Below are positions 27,634 through 36,822 of a stretch of 64,000 nucleotides of DNA, one piece after another (position 1 is the first letter of the stretch; each line of letters begins with the position of its first letter). Location: NCBI GenBank assembly GCA_029945425.1, contig JAQSDV010000007.1, forward strand, positions 376,470 to 440,469, read 5' to 3'. The notes beneath the pieces were generated by a model, which was not told the origin of the DNA, did no database searches, and was given only the letters and a program-made list of their open reading frames with translations. This stretch comes from a bacterium. Lineage in GTDB: Bacteria; Pseudomonadota; Alphaproteobacteria; Micavibrionales; UBA2020. Position numbers and translations under genes: made by a program.

Positions 27634-29496
27634 ATGGGTTTTATCGCCGATACCTATGATATCGAGCAAACGACGCCTTTGCTGACGGATAAATACCATT
27701 TTACGACCGCATATGGGTACTGGCTGGAAGGCCGCGCCGACAACCCCTCCACCTTTTACATGTTCGGCCGCAAGGAAGCGGCGGGTGCGGGTTACAGCAT
27801 CGCGGGTGGCCTCGAAGGCCTGATCGACATCGTGCAGCGCTGGCAGCAATTCGGCTTCACCGAAGATGACCTCAATTTCCTGCGCTCGCAAAAACGTCCC
27901 AGTGGCAAGCCCGTCTTCCCCGAAGCGTTTATCCAGTATTTAAGCGAAATGGAATTCAAGCTGAAGATCGAGGCACTGCCCGAAGGCGAAGTGTTCTTCC
28001 CGCAGGAACCGGTTTTGCGCGTATCCGGCCCGATTGCGCAGGTAAAGATGCTGGAATCCGTCGCGCTCGGCCTTATCAACGGTCATAGCGGCTATATGAC
28101 CCAAGGCGCGCATCAGGCAAGCGTGGTCGAGGAAGAACTTGAAAACGGATCGCCGCGCGGTCAGGCCAGCGCGCAGGGCATGCGCCGCGGCCCCGGTCTG
28201 GGCGCCATGCTGGAATCGTCGCGCAGCCTTGGCGCGGGCGGTTATAAATCATCCTCGACCGGCACCGCCGCGAAAATGTTCGCGCAGCCCTTCGCCGGCA
28301 CGATGGACCATGCCTGGGTCATGACCCATGGCGCGGAAATCGGCAAAGTGCCAATGGCCGAGCTGTTCCGCCTGAGCGACGAAGGCAAGTTACGCGACCT
28401 GCGCTGGGCGCTGAAGGAAGACGCCTTCCGCAGCTTTGCCTTCGCCCATCCGGAAAGCGGCATCCTGCTGGTCGATACCTATGACCCCATTCAAGGCATG
28501 GAAAACGGCATTCAGGTGATCAAGGAATTGCATGCGCAGGGCCTCGGCGCCAATTACGGCATCCGTTTCGATTCCGGCGATGTCGTCGAGTATTCCAAAA
28601 TCGCCCTGCGCCGATTTGCCGAAGAAGGTTTTATCGATGACATAGATCCAGCCAAAGTCAGCGGCATGAGCCATGAAGAACTGCTGAAACACGCCGAAAA
28701 ATCGAAAGTATTCGTTTCCGCAGCCGACGGAATTGATGAATATTCCGCGCAAGAAATGCGCGCCGCAGGTGCGTTCTTCAAATCATGGGGCATCGGCACC
28801 GCCGGATCGCATGTGCCGCCGCTCGGCCTCGTTTACAAGGCGTCGTCTGTCTATATGGATGTGCTGGAGGGTGAAGACGCCCCCGCCGAAATCAAGCAAA
28901 CGCCCGTGATGAAGGTCGCATCGAACGCGCCCGTGAAATCGTCGAACCCCGGCGTCATCAATTCGCGCCGCATCTATGGCACCGACGGCAAGCTGTCACA
29001 TGTGGTTGTGTACGACCAGATGCTCGGCCTTGATCCTGCCGGTGAAATGATCAACCTGCGTGATTTCAAGGATGTGAAGACATCCCCTGCGAACCTGATC
29101 TCGCGCGACTCCCTTGTTTCCATCTTTGACGAAGACGGCCAGCTGGCGCTGCCCGCCCCCGCGCAAAAAGAAACACATCCCGGCAGTGGCAAGTTCACAA
29201 CCGACCTTGCGGCATTGGAAAAACGCATCAAGGCGCAGCTGGATACGCTGCCCGACAACGTGCGCCAGGTGCGCCGGCCGCGTGCGGATGTTTTGAAGGA
29301 AAAGCTGGTCGCGGCATTCAATGCGGCAAAAAAAGCAGGGCAATCTCTTCTCAACCTCGACATCGCTGCGATTGAAAAATCGTTGCCGCCAGAACCGGGG
29401 CGCATCCCCGTTTACCTTGACCGTAAACTGTTCGACCAGCGCAGCAGTGGAAAAACTGCATCTGGGCCATGCCAGCGGTCAAACGGGTGTCGGTGA
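27634..29496 (+). CDS. pncB: nicotinate phosphoribosyltransferase (3' frame probably broken)
   Basis: Makes nicotinate mononucleotide from nicotinate, PRPP and ATP. N-terminal TPLLTDKYHFTTAYGYWLEG, the FAGTMDHAWVMTHGAE block, GIRFDSGDVVEYSK and GIGTAGSH-PPLGLVYKAS follow the NAPRT order. The 620 residues make it longer than usual. The annotated frame ends at 29496 with an atypical tail. In the next frame a natural-looking sequence (KLHLGHASGQTGVGEYKERF and on) continues to 29551, where its TGA overlaps the ATG of the next gene. Removing one A from the AAAAA run near 29452-29456 joins them. The true end is therefore probably 29551, and the break may be a sequencing error. First gene of the NAD operon. 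Confidence 0.93.
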   Translation: MGFIADTYDIEQTTPLLTDKYHFTTAYGYWLEGRADNPSTFYMFGRKEAAGAGYSIAGGLEGLIDIVQRWQQFGFTEDDLNFLRSQKRPSGKPVFPEAFIQYLSEMEFKLKIEALPEGEVFFPQEPVLRVSGPIAQVKMLESVALGLINGHSGYMTQGAHQASVVEEELENGSPRGQASAQGMRRGPGLGAMLESSRSLGAGGYKSSSTGTAAKMFAQPFAGTMDHAWVMTHGAEIGKVPMAELFRLSDEGKLRDLRWALKEDAFRSFAFAHPESGILLVDTYDPIQGMENGIQVIKELHAQGLGANYGIRFDSGDVVEYSKIALRRFAEEGFIDDIDPAKVSGMSHEELLKHAEKSKVFVSAADGIDEYSAQEMRAAGAFFKSWGIGTAGSHVPPLGLVYKASSVYMDVLEGEDAPAEIKQTPVMKVASNAPVKSSNPGVINSRRIYGTDGKLSHVVVYDQMLGLDPAGEMINLRDFKDVKTSPANLISRDSLVSIFDEDGQLALPAPAQKETHPGSGKFTTDLAALEKRIKAQLDTLPDNVRQVRRPRADVLKEKLVAAFNAAKKAGQSLLNLDIAAIEKSLPPEPGRIPVYLDRKLFDQRSSGKTASGPCQRSNGCR

Positions 29497-29547
29497 ATAC
29501 AAGGAACGTTTTGACGGCGGCAACAACGCGCCGAAAGGATTGAAACA

Positions 29548-30738
29548 ATGAGCATCCAGATCGTCAATGGAAAGAAAACCGCCAGCATCAACGTCTTTAT
29601 CGACCCGGAACGCGGCTTCCTCGACCTGTCGCTGACCGATGCGACGGGCGGTGTGCTGTATGTGCCGAAGGGCGAAGAAGTATCGGCGCTGATGGGCGGC
29701 ATCATCACGAAAAGCCGCGATAGCGTCTTTGTACTCGGACAGGATTACCATCCCGCCAACCATATCAGCTTCATGGTCAATCATCCGGGCTTGATGGAAT
29801 ATCGCATCGAAAAATTTCGTGAATTCCTGACGGCAAACGGCCAGCCCGCCCTCAACGACAACCAGCTTTACCTGCAGGCGCAGCAACCTGTGCATTTCTT
29901 CAATGGTTTCGACAAGCCGCCGGTGCCTTTCGCGTTTAACGAAATCGTCCTGGATGAAGACCGCAACATTATCGGGGTCAAGGAAGATGACGGGCGCATC
30001 CGCAAGGTTCAGGTCGAAACATCCTCCGGCCTTGCGCCGTCGGAAAAAGACCGCGGTCGCGTAACTGCCGTTCTTGACGATTATTTTCCCAAGACCTTCG
30101 ATGAATACCGCGCCGACGGGCAATTGCTGTCGACCCAGACGCTGTGGACGAAGCATGGCGTACAAGGCACCGACAGCAGCCTGTATCCCGCCGACATGAA
30201 CCTGCCCAAGGGATTGCAGGAAAAGCTGAACGGCGACCTGACCAGCCCCGTTGTGTACCACCGCGACGCCGCGACGGGCAACGAATTCTATGTGGTGCGC
30301 AAGGGCCAGAACAGCGAAGTCGACAGCTATGGCATCGGTGTCGAAAACGACGGCGAAACCCGCACCAAGGCAGACGAGGTATTCCGCGCGATAGCGCGCA
30401 GTTTCCGCAAGCAGGGTGTTGAAAATGTCGTCATCAACGTGGGTGGCCTTGCGTCCAACTTCTGCGTTGAATTTTCGATCAACAACATCGCCGATTTCTT
30501 CGCCGGCGAATTCCGCATCAAGCAGATGGCGGTCGAGATGAATTTCGTGCCTGAAATTTCGCGCGGCATTCCCATTCCGGGCGGCCCGGAAGTGCCCTTT
30601 AGCGAGGCCGGTGTCGCACAGCGCGTCAAGGACCTGCACAATGTCGGCATCAACACGATTGAAGGGATATTGGCATTGTCCGGCGCGGGAAAGCAGCAAG
30701 CCCCCGTCCGGCCTAAATTTCCCGGCCTGACGGTGTAA
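29548..30738 (+). CDS. pncA: nicotinamidase-like isochorismatase-fold hydrolase
   Basis: Probably converts nicotinamide to nicotinate, feeding PncB. The catalytic triad of the fold is visible as D19 (FIDPERGF), K252 (VVRKGQN) and C306 (GLASNFCVEF). The metal-site motif GQDYHPANHISF and the substrate-side block TLWTKHGVQGTDS are also typical of PncA. At 396 residues it is almost twice the normal size; the excess lies mainly between the metal site and the TLWTKHG block (about residues 95-205), an insertion I do not recognise. The start overlaps the restored pncB stop (ATGA), and the next gene starts four bases after this stop. The role is supported by the operon. Confidence 0.9.
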   Translation: MSIQIVNGKKTASINVFIDPERGFLDLSLTDATGGVLYVPKGEEVSALMGGIITKSRDSVFVLGQDYHPANHISFMVNHPGLMEYRIEKFREFLTANGQPALNDNQLYLQAQQPVHFFNGFDKPPVPFAFNEIVLDEDRNIIGVKEDDGRIRKVQVETSSGLAPSEKDRGRVTAVLDDYFPKTFDEYRADGQLLSTQTLWTKHGVQGTDSSLYPADMNLPKGLQEKLNGDLTSPVVYHRDAATGNEFYVVRKGQNSEVDSYGIGVENDGETRTKADEVFRAIARSFRKQGVENVVINVGGLASNFCVEFSINNIADFFAGEFRIKQMAVEMNFVPEISRGIPIPGGPEVPFSEAGVAQRVKDLHNVGINTIEGILALSGAGKQQAPVRPKFPGLTV

Positions 30739-30742
30739 CTAC

Positions 30743-33700
30743 ATGCAGGGCGCGTTTCACGGCAATGCTGAAGATATCCGCGCCGCCCTGAAACAGGGCG
30801 GGCTGGAATATGCCGTCTCGATCGGCCGCCGCGCGCCCATGCACCGCATCCATCTTGAATGCCTGCAGGAAATCGCCGATGCCGGTTTGATGCCCGTCGT
30901 TTTTATCGGATCAACCAATGGCGCGGATAGCGCATGGTTCGACCCCGTCAAAAATCCGCTGACCCTGGACCAGCAAAAAGACCAGCTGAAATATGCCCTG
31001 CCGCATTTGTATGACGAGAGCCGCATCCTGACCCTGCCCGATGTCGGCAATCAGGAAAAATGGTTCGACGGCTTCTTTGCCATGTTCGATGGCACCGAGT
31101 TCAAGGACAAGTCAGTCGTGCATTACCGCAGCAAAGCGGCAGATGCGAAAGACGCGAATGCCGCCATCCGCCCGTTGAGCGCCTATATGGAAGGTTTTGG
31201 CAAGCGCGGACTGCCCGCATGGGAATCCTATAACCGCGACCCCGCCGACGATAATATCAACGCAACGGAAATCCGCAGCTTCGATCTCGAACATCTGACG
31301 GCAGACCAGCGCGCATTGATGGCGACGCCGGATTACATTATCGGCCTTGCGCGTGCGGCGCGCGATGCCAACCCCGACAAAGAATTGCTGAAAGACATGC
31401 CGCTGACCATTTTCGACCTGACGCTGGAGCGGATGTGGAAGGAAGTGGGCATTTCGACCGCGCAAGTATTGAATACTACCCCCACACGTGATCTTCACGA
31501 CCTGCAAACGACTGCGACAAGCCTCGTCAAGGACCGCTACGCCACGAAGGAACAGGCCATGACCGACAAAATTTCGCTGAAAATCGCCTCCGCCAGCACG
31601 AACCAAACCGGCGGTGACTGGCCCCGCAACCTTGCGAATATCATCAAGGCAGTCGACAAGGCGGTTGAGGACAAGGCGGATATTCTGGCGCTGGAAGAAC
31701 TGGGCCTGTCGGGCTACGAGCGCGGCGACGATTTCCAGTATTCGGATAACGCCAAAACGCGCGAGATGCTGCAGATCATCGCCGATTACGCGGCGAGCAA
31801 AAATCCCAACCTGATTATCTCCGTCGGTCACCCGTGGTATTTCGCGGACAAAGACCTGCCGACGCAGGACGACCGCCGCAAGAACCCGCTGTTCAACCGC
31901 GTGAACAAGCAATACGACGTGCAAAGCTTCCTGACAGGTGGCGAAGTCGTGGCGATTTCGGCGAAGAGCTATCTGTTCAATTACGAGCGCGGCTATGAAA
32001 CGCGCCATTTTGAAGAATGGAGCGATGAGGCGGCGAATAAATACGAGAACAAGTTCGGCAAGGGCCGCGACGGCACGATCATGATCGAATTGCCCGCGAT
32101 GACCTATCCCGACGGCACGGAGGTGCCCGCGAAAGCCATCCCCTTCGGCAGCCCCGTCATTCAGGCGGGCGATGGCGACCGCGCCATCAACCTGTGGCAT
32201 ATCATTTGCGAGATGTACTGGATCGGTTCGCGCTTTGACGGCTCGGGGAATAACAACGATTACGCACGCGACAACCCTCTGGCGCAAAAAGCACGTGATT
32301 TCGACATCACGGTTGCCGTGAACCCCAATGCCAGCCCCCCCGTTGCCAACAAGATCGACAAGCATTACGAACTGTCGAAACTGGCGAGCGGCTATGCGGG
32401 CGTGTTGGTGCATACCGACGGCCTCGGTTCCTCCGGCTCGACCTTTTCGCAATTCGGCAGCCGTTTGATGGCGCAGGATGGCGGCATTATTTCCGAAGGC
32501 GCACGCGGCACCTTCGCCGACATGGCCTATACCAGCCAGATCGTGCAAGTGACGCCGGCCATTGATAAAGGCCACGCGCCGCACGCAAAAGTCGCGCACA
32601 GTTTCAACGCCAAACATGATGCCCCTGTGGAGGATGGCCCTGCCATCTGGGAACACGGCCCCCGCCGCGAGATGGAAGAAGAGCTGCGCAACGAGTTGCT
32701 GTGGCTCTACGACTATATGCGCAAGAACAAGATCCAGGGCGTGACGCAGGCATTGTCCGGCGGCATGGATTCCGCCTACAACGCCGCCAAAGTGCGCATG
32801 ATGGTGGAACTGGGCGTATCCGAGCTTGGATTTGCGGGTTTCATGGATTCCATGAGCCACCTGACCTATAAAAACGAGGCGCTCGCCGCATTCAAGAGCG
32901 GCGGTCGCGAAGCTGGCATTTCAGTCGTCATGGACAACATGCTGACCAGCGTTTATATGGGCACCGATAACAGCTCCGACAAGACGCTAAATGCCGCGAA
33001 AACGATGATCGAAGGCGGCACGCGCGCCGATGGCACGACGTTCAAGGGCATTGGCGGTAAATTTGAATACCGCAACGTCCAGCGTTTGGTGGAAGTTTAT
33101 GCCGAGATTTACAGCGGCGTGAACCCCGGCAAGATTTCCGATGAGCGCGATGCCGAAATCCGCAAGGAACTTGCCGCCATCCTGCGTACGCGTAAGGAAG
33201 ACGTGACCCCCGAGGAACTGGAGCGCCGTATCCATGTGCTGAAATCCACTTTTGAAGAAGTCGCAGGCGATGTGCTGTCGGTCGGCAATGACAAACATGC
33301 CGTGGCATACGAAAACATTCAGGCCCGCCTGCGTCAGGTGTTGATCAGCCTGTTTTCAAACGTCGAAAACAAAATGTCGATTTCCAACCCCAACCTTGAT
33401 GAAGGCCGCAATTCCTATTCCACATGGGGCGGCGATTTGCATGGCGGTATGGTCGCAGGCAACGCGCACAAGGACAAACAGCGCCAGATCGACCATATGA
33501 AACTGCTGTACGAATTTGGTCTTGAAGGCGGCGTTGCGCCTGTCGAGGCGTTCCACTGGGTGCTCGCCAACCGCCCTTCCGCCGAACTGCAGCCACTTGG
33601 CAAGGACGGCAAGGTCACGCAGTTCGACGAAGACCAGCTGGGCCGCAGTTTCCGCCAGATGGACATGATTTCGCATTTCATGCTGAACGACCGCCCGCTC

Positions 33701-34282
33701 AATCAGGGCGAGCGCAAAAACAGCCCGATCGAAGTGTTCGAAAAAGTGAAAGCACATGCGTTCTTCGAAGGCGACAGCATCGAAACCGTGCATGACCGCG
33801 TCCGTCTGTCCTACGAGAAATGGGCGCATGCCCAGTTCAAGATCCATGGCAGCCCGCTGGCCGCCACCTATGGCAAGAGCATCGACAAACAGTCGTCGCT
33901 GCGCACGCCCAACATCTCGGCCTTCCACAAGCCGGAGCTGGCACAGATGGCGCTCTACGCCCTCGATCAGGCTGCGCAACGCGATGGGGAAAAGTTCGAA
34001 GCCCTGTCCGGCGGCGCATCGGCGCGCGCGTTGATCCAGCGCGCGATGATCGACAATGATTTCGCCAATGCGTTGTCATCAAGGATGTGGACGCCCGGGG
34101 CGATGGATGGCCGCAAAATGAAGCTGGATACGCTTCACAGCTATGCGCAGGAAAATACGCTGGCGGGCCTGGCGAAACCGTCCAAAATGTCTCAAGTGTT
34201 TGATGAAGCCGCGCGCTACCGCAAAGCAGCGGCCGAGAAAACGCGGATGGCCGTCAAAAAACACGCAAAGCCGGGGATGTGA
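30743..34282 (+). CDS. nadE: three-domain NMN adenylyltransferase-like / glutamine-dependent NAD synthetase
   Basis: 1179 residues. Domain 1 (1-~270): nucleotidyltransferase of NadM type, with IGRRAPMHRIH (H34, H37; family G-x-x-x-P-x-H-x-x-H), NPLTLDQQKDQL and NATEIRS (family IS-T-x-x-R). Domain 2 (~275-600): nitrilase-fold glutaminase, with E319 in LALEELGLSGY and the likely nucleophile C489 in IICEMYW. Domain 3 (~640-1179): ATP-pyrophosphatase synthetase, with SGGMDS at 672-677 and SNPNLDEGRNSYSTWGGD. Together these could convert nicotinate mononucleotide to NAD in one chain. Standard NadE has only domains 2 and 3 (about 540-680 residues). An internal ATG at 31559 with AAGGA upstream falls exactly at the domain 1/2 junction. 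Domain 1 activity is inferred. Confidence 0.92.
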   Translation: MQGAFHGNAEDIRAALKQGGLEYAVSIGRRAPMHRIHLECLQEIADAGLMPVVFIGSTNGADSAWFDPVKNPLTLDQQKDQLKYALPHLYDESRILTLPDVGNQEKWFDGFFAMFDGTEFKDKSVVHYRSKAADAKDANAAIRPLSAYMEGFGKRGLPAWESYNRDPADDNINATEIRSFDLEHLTADQRALMATPDYIIGLARAARDANPDKELLKDMPLTIFDLTLERMWKEVGISTAQVLNTTPTRDLHDLQTTATSLVKDRYATKEQAMTDKISLKIASASTNQTGGDWPRNLANIIKAVDKAVEDKADILALEELGLSGYERGDDFQYSDNAKTREMLQIIADYAASKNPNLIISVGHPWYFADKDLPTQDDRRKNPLFNRVNKQYDVQSFLTGGEVVAISAKSYLFNYERGYETRHFEEWSDEAANKYENKFGKGRDGTIMIELPAMTYPDGTEVPAKAIPFGSPVIQAGDGDRAINLWHIICEMYWIGSRFDGSGNNNDYARDNPLAQKARDFDITVAVNPNASPPVANKIDKHYELSKLASGYAGVLVHTDGLGSSGSTFSQFGSRLMAQDGGIISEGARGTFADMAYTSQIVQVTPAIDKGHAPHAKVAHSFNAKHDAPVEDGPAIWEHGPRREMEEELRNELLWLYDYMRKNKIQGVTQALSGGMDSAYNAAKVRMMVELGVSELGFAGFMDSMSHLTYKNEALAAFKSGGREAGISVVMDNMLTSVYMGTDNSSDKTLNAAKTMIEGGTRADGTTFKGIGGKFEYRNVQRLVEVYAEIYSGVNPGKISDERDAEIRKELAAILRTRKEDVTPEELERRIHVLKSTFEEVAGDVLSVGNDKHAVAYENIQARLRQVLISLFSNVENKMSISNPNLDEGRNSYSTWGGDLHGGMVAGNAHKDKQRQIDHMKLLYEFGLEGGVAPVEAFHWVLANRPSAELQPLGKDGKVTQFDEDQLGRSFRQMDMISHFMLNDRPLNQGERKNSPIEVFEKVKAHAFFEGDSIETVHDRVRLSYEKWAHAQFKIHGSPLAATYGKSIDKQSSLRTPNISAFHKPELAQMALYALDQAAQRDGEKFEALSGGASARALIQRAMIDNDFANALSSRMWTPGAMDGRKMKLDTLHSYAQENTLAGLAKPSKMSQVFDEAARYRKAAAEKTRMAVKKHAKPGM

Positions 34283-34307
34283 TTACGACCGGATAGATTG
34301 TCGCCGG

Positions 34308-35423
34308 TTATACAACCCTGAGCTTGCGGTTGAGGTCGCTGAAGCGGATCAGCTTGCGTGCGTCTTCATCCCACAAGGCGAGGTTCGCGCATTTCAGGCT
34401 CTGGCGGATATTGAGCGTATGCACCTTTGCGAAATCCGGATTGGCGTTGTGGCATTCTTCCAGCTTGTAGTTCGGGATCGACGCGTTCAGGTGGTGGACG
34501 TGGTGGAAACCGATATTGCCGGTGAACCATTGCAGGATCTTCGGCAGCTTGTAATAGGAACTGCCCATGACCGCGGCCTCGGCATAGCTCCATTCGCGAC
34601 CGTATTCCCAATGGGTATCTTCGAACTGGTGCTGCATGAAGAACAGCCACTGTCCCGGCCAGTAGGCCATGACAAGCGTTGCCGGATAGATGATCGCAAC
34701 CTGCGCCCAGCCGAGGAAATAACCCGCCACACCGTAAGCAGCAAGGATGCCGATATTAAGCCCGATCACGCTGGGAAGCGTCTGGCTGTTCGCCGGCTTG
34801 TGGTATTTCGGCATAGAGAGGAAATTATCGCCCGGGGGAAAGCGCTGAAAAAACAACACATACAGCGGCGGACCGAAAACCAGCAGGGTCAGCGGATGAC
34901 GGTAAAAACGGTAGAAGCGCTGGCGACCCGGCGACAATGCCTGATATTCCTTGACGGTCAGGGTATCGACGCTGCCGCTGCCGCGGCGGTCGAGGTTGCC
35001 CGAGCCTGCATGATGCAGGTTATGCGTGCGGCGCCACAGATCGTAGGGCGTGAAGGTCAGCACGCTGATCGCGCGGCCGACAAGATCGTTTGCCCATTTC
35101 TGGTCGAAGAATGAGCCATGGCCGCAATCATGCTGGATGATGAACATGCGGATCAAAAGCAGGCCCGCCGGGATCATGAGCAGGAAGCACAGGAAATAAT
35201 GGCCGAAATGTGAAGCAGCGAAAATAGCCGCCATGTTGGTCGCGAAGATCGCGGTGGTGCTGAACAGCTGCCAGAGGCTTTGCTTGAGGTCGGCGCCCTT
35301 GTACACGGCGCAGTGTTCCGTCATGCGCTTGAAGTCGAGCGCGGTATCCTGTGACGTATTGGAAGCGGCCTCGGCGACCGGTGATTGCTCAGGTAGTGCC
35401 TGAGCCGTAAGAGAAGTGTCCAT
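34308..35423 (-). CDS. membrane fatty-acid desaturase
   Basis: 371-residue di-iron integral-membrane desaturase that introduces a double bond into acyl lipids. All three histidine boxes are present: HDCGH (about 98-102), HNLHH (about 134-138) and HHVHH in the C-terminal half, with hydrophobic segments between them. Regiospecificity cannot be read from the sequence; it resembles the bacterial delta-12/omega-3 type. The ATG at 35423 (MDTSLTAQ) is preferred over an in-frame GTG at 35465 that has no ribosome site. It stands alone, converging on the NAD operon. Confidence 0.92.
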   Translation of the reverse strand: MDTSLTAQALPEQSPVAEAASNTSQDTALDFKRMTEHCAVYKGADLKQSLWQLFSTTAIFATNMAAIFAASHFGHYFLCFLLMIPAGLLLIRMFIIQHDCGHGSFFDQKWANDLVGRAISVLTFTPYDLWRRTHNLHHAGSGNLDRRGSGSVDTLTVKEYQALSPGRQRFYRFYRHPLTLLVFGPPLYVLFFQRFPPGDNFLSMPKYHKPANSQTLPSVIGLNIGILAAYGVAGYFLGWAQVAIIYPATLVMAYWPGQWLFFMQHQFEDTHWEYGREWSYAEAAVMGSSYYKLPKILQWFTGNIGFHHVHHLNASIPNYKLEECHNANPDFAKVHTLNIRQSLKCANLALWDEDARKLIRFSDLNRKLRVV

Positions 35424-35686
35424 ATTTTCTTTTTCGCCCTGACTAACGGGTCGCCGCTGCCCCACGAAATGCGGCTATCTACTACAAGTTTACTACAGCA
35501 CCCTGTCATAAGCTATAGCCCGCTCGCATCTGTTCAAGTGCCATAGTGGGTTAACCGCTTGAAATCCTTCGCAATGCGACGGCGAAGTTCCGGAAACCCC
35601 CGCCAAATAATCGTGCAATGCCAATGTTTTAGGGAACTAACAGGGGTTTGGCGCATTTGCCGCAGAGATTCGTGGAAGGAAGACCG

Positions 35687-36793
35687 GTGGTATTCGAGTT
35701 GCAGCAATTGCGCGAGGAAGCGGCCGATGACACGTCGGAGGCCACTGCTGTTGAGGTGCCCGACACGCGTACAGTATTCATGGGCTGCATCCTTATGATC
35801 CTGTCATTTTTCGCGCTGCGGCTTGGCAGCGCTTTTTTTATCCCCCTCTTCTTCGCCATCATCCTGAAATTTGTCCTGCAGCCGGTGTTGCGGGGCGCGG
35901 AAAGAATGTATCTGCCGCGCAAGCTTGCGGCGGGGGTGATCGTGCTGATGCTGCTGGCCGGCGTGGGGGGCATCGGATCAATGCTGGCGACACCCGCGAG
36001 CGAGTGGATGGAGCGTATCCCCGAAGGCCTGCCGCAACTGAAAGACAAATTCCGCTTTTTAAGCAAGCCCGTCGAAAAGACGCAAGCCGTGCTGGCGCAG
36101 GCCGAAAGCATTACCGCCGCACCCGGGCCGAAAGTCCAGCCGGTAATGCTGCAGGGTACTCGGCTTTCGGACCGCATTCTCACCATGACCCAGATCTTTG
36201 CCGCTTCCGCAATGACCACGGTGCTGCTCCTGTTCTTCCTGTTGGCCTCGGGCGACACGTTTTTGCGCCGTTTTGTTGAAATCCTGCCCACCTTCCGCAA
36301 CAAACGGCAGGCGGTCGATATCACCAAGCAGATCGAGGGGGATATTTCCGTTTATCTGGGTACCGTCACCCTGATGAATACCTGTGTCGGTATCGCGACA
36401 GGCCTTGCGATGTGGGCCTTCGGGCTGGGCGACCCTATTTTGTGGGGCGCGGTTGCGTTCCTGCTGAATTACCTGCCCATCGTGGGCGTGATGCTGGGCA
36501 TGGCGCTTTTTTCCGTCGTTGGCTTCATGGAAATCGCAGAATTCTGGCGTGCGCTGCTGCCTGCGGCTGCTTATTTCTGTTTCCACACAATCGAAAGCTC
36601 TGTCCTCACGCCGATGATCCTCGCGAAGCGTCTGACGCTCAACCCCGTGCTTGTTATCCTTTCGCTCGTCTTCTGGTACTGGATGTGGGGTTTTGCGGGC
36701 GCGGTCATGGCCGTCCCCATGCTGGCGATCACCAAAATCGTCTGCGACCGCGTCGAAAAACTGAAGCATGTCGGACACTTTCTAGGTGCCTGA
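35687..36793 (+). CDS. AI-2E family permease-like membrane protein
   Basis: 368-residue inner-membrane protein of the AI-2E/YdiK/PerM family. About eight hydrophobic segments, an amphipathic middle region (residues ~90-150) and the C-terminal YLPIVGVMLGMALF, SSVLTPMILAKRLTLNP and FWYWMWGFAGAVMAVP blocks are typical. Family members have been linked to export of small molecules or ions; the substrate here is unknown. GTG at 35687 is chosen because GGAAGGA lies 6 bases upstream. A TTG at 35648 in the same frame has a poorly spaced site. Confidence 0.88.
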   Translation: MVFELQQLREEAADDTSEATAVEVPDTRTVFMGCILMILSFFALRLGSAFFIPLFFAIILKFVLQPVLRGAERMYLPRKLAAGVIVLMLLAGVGGIGSMLATPASEWMERIPEGLPQLKDKFRFLSKPVEKTQAVLAQAESITAAPGPKVQPVMLQGTRLSDRILTMTQIFAASAMTTVLLLFFLLASGDTFLRRFVEILPTFRNKRQAVDITKQIEGDISVYLGTVTLMNTCVGIATGLAMWAFGLGDPILWGAVAFLLNYLPIVGVMLGMALFSVVGFMEIAEFWRALLPAAAYFCFHTIESSVLTPMILAKRLTLNPVLVILSLVFWYWMWGFAGAVMAVPMLAITKIVCDRVEKLKHVGHFLGA

Positions 36794-36802
36794 CATGCTT
36801 CA
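36762..36802. terminator. hairpin at the end of the AI-2E gene
   Basis: TGAAGCATGTC and GACATGCTTCA form an 11-bp perfect inverted repeat around a 19-base loop, spanning the stop codon of the permease gene. There is no good T run, so it may be a weak bidirectional terminator or an mRNA-stabilising hairpin between converging genes. Confidence 0.4.
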
Positions 36803-36822
36803 AATAAATCTCGGCTGAATAA

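Noticed and set aside
31112..32860. 582-aa minus-strand frame opposite the NAD synthetase fusion
   Set aside because: Antisense of a clearly coding region with intact catalytic motifs on the other strand.
35633..35660. EcfG-like promoter before the AI-2E permease gene
   Set aside because: GGAAC is present but the -10 position reads CATT rather than CGTT, and it lies too close to the upstream alternative start; below the standard of the five accepted sites.
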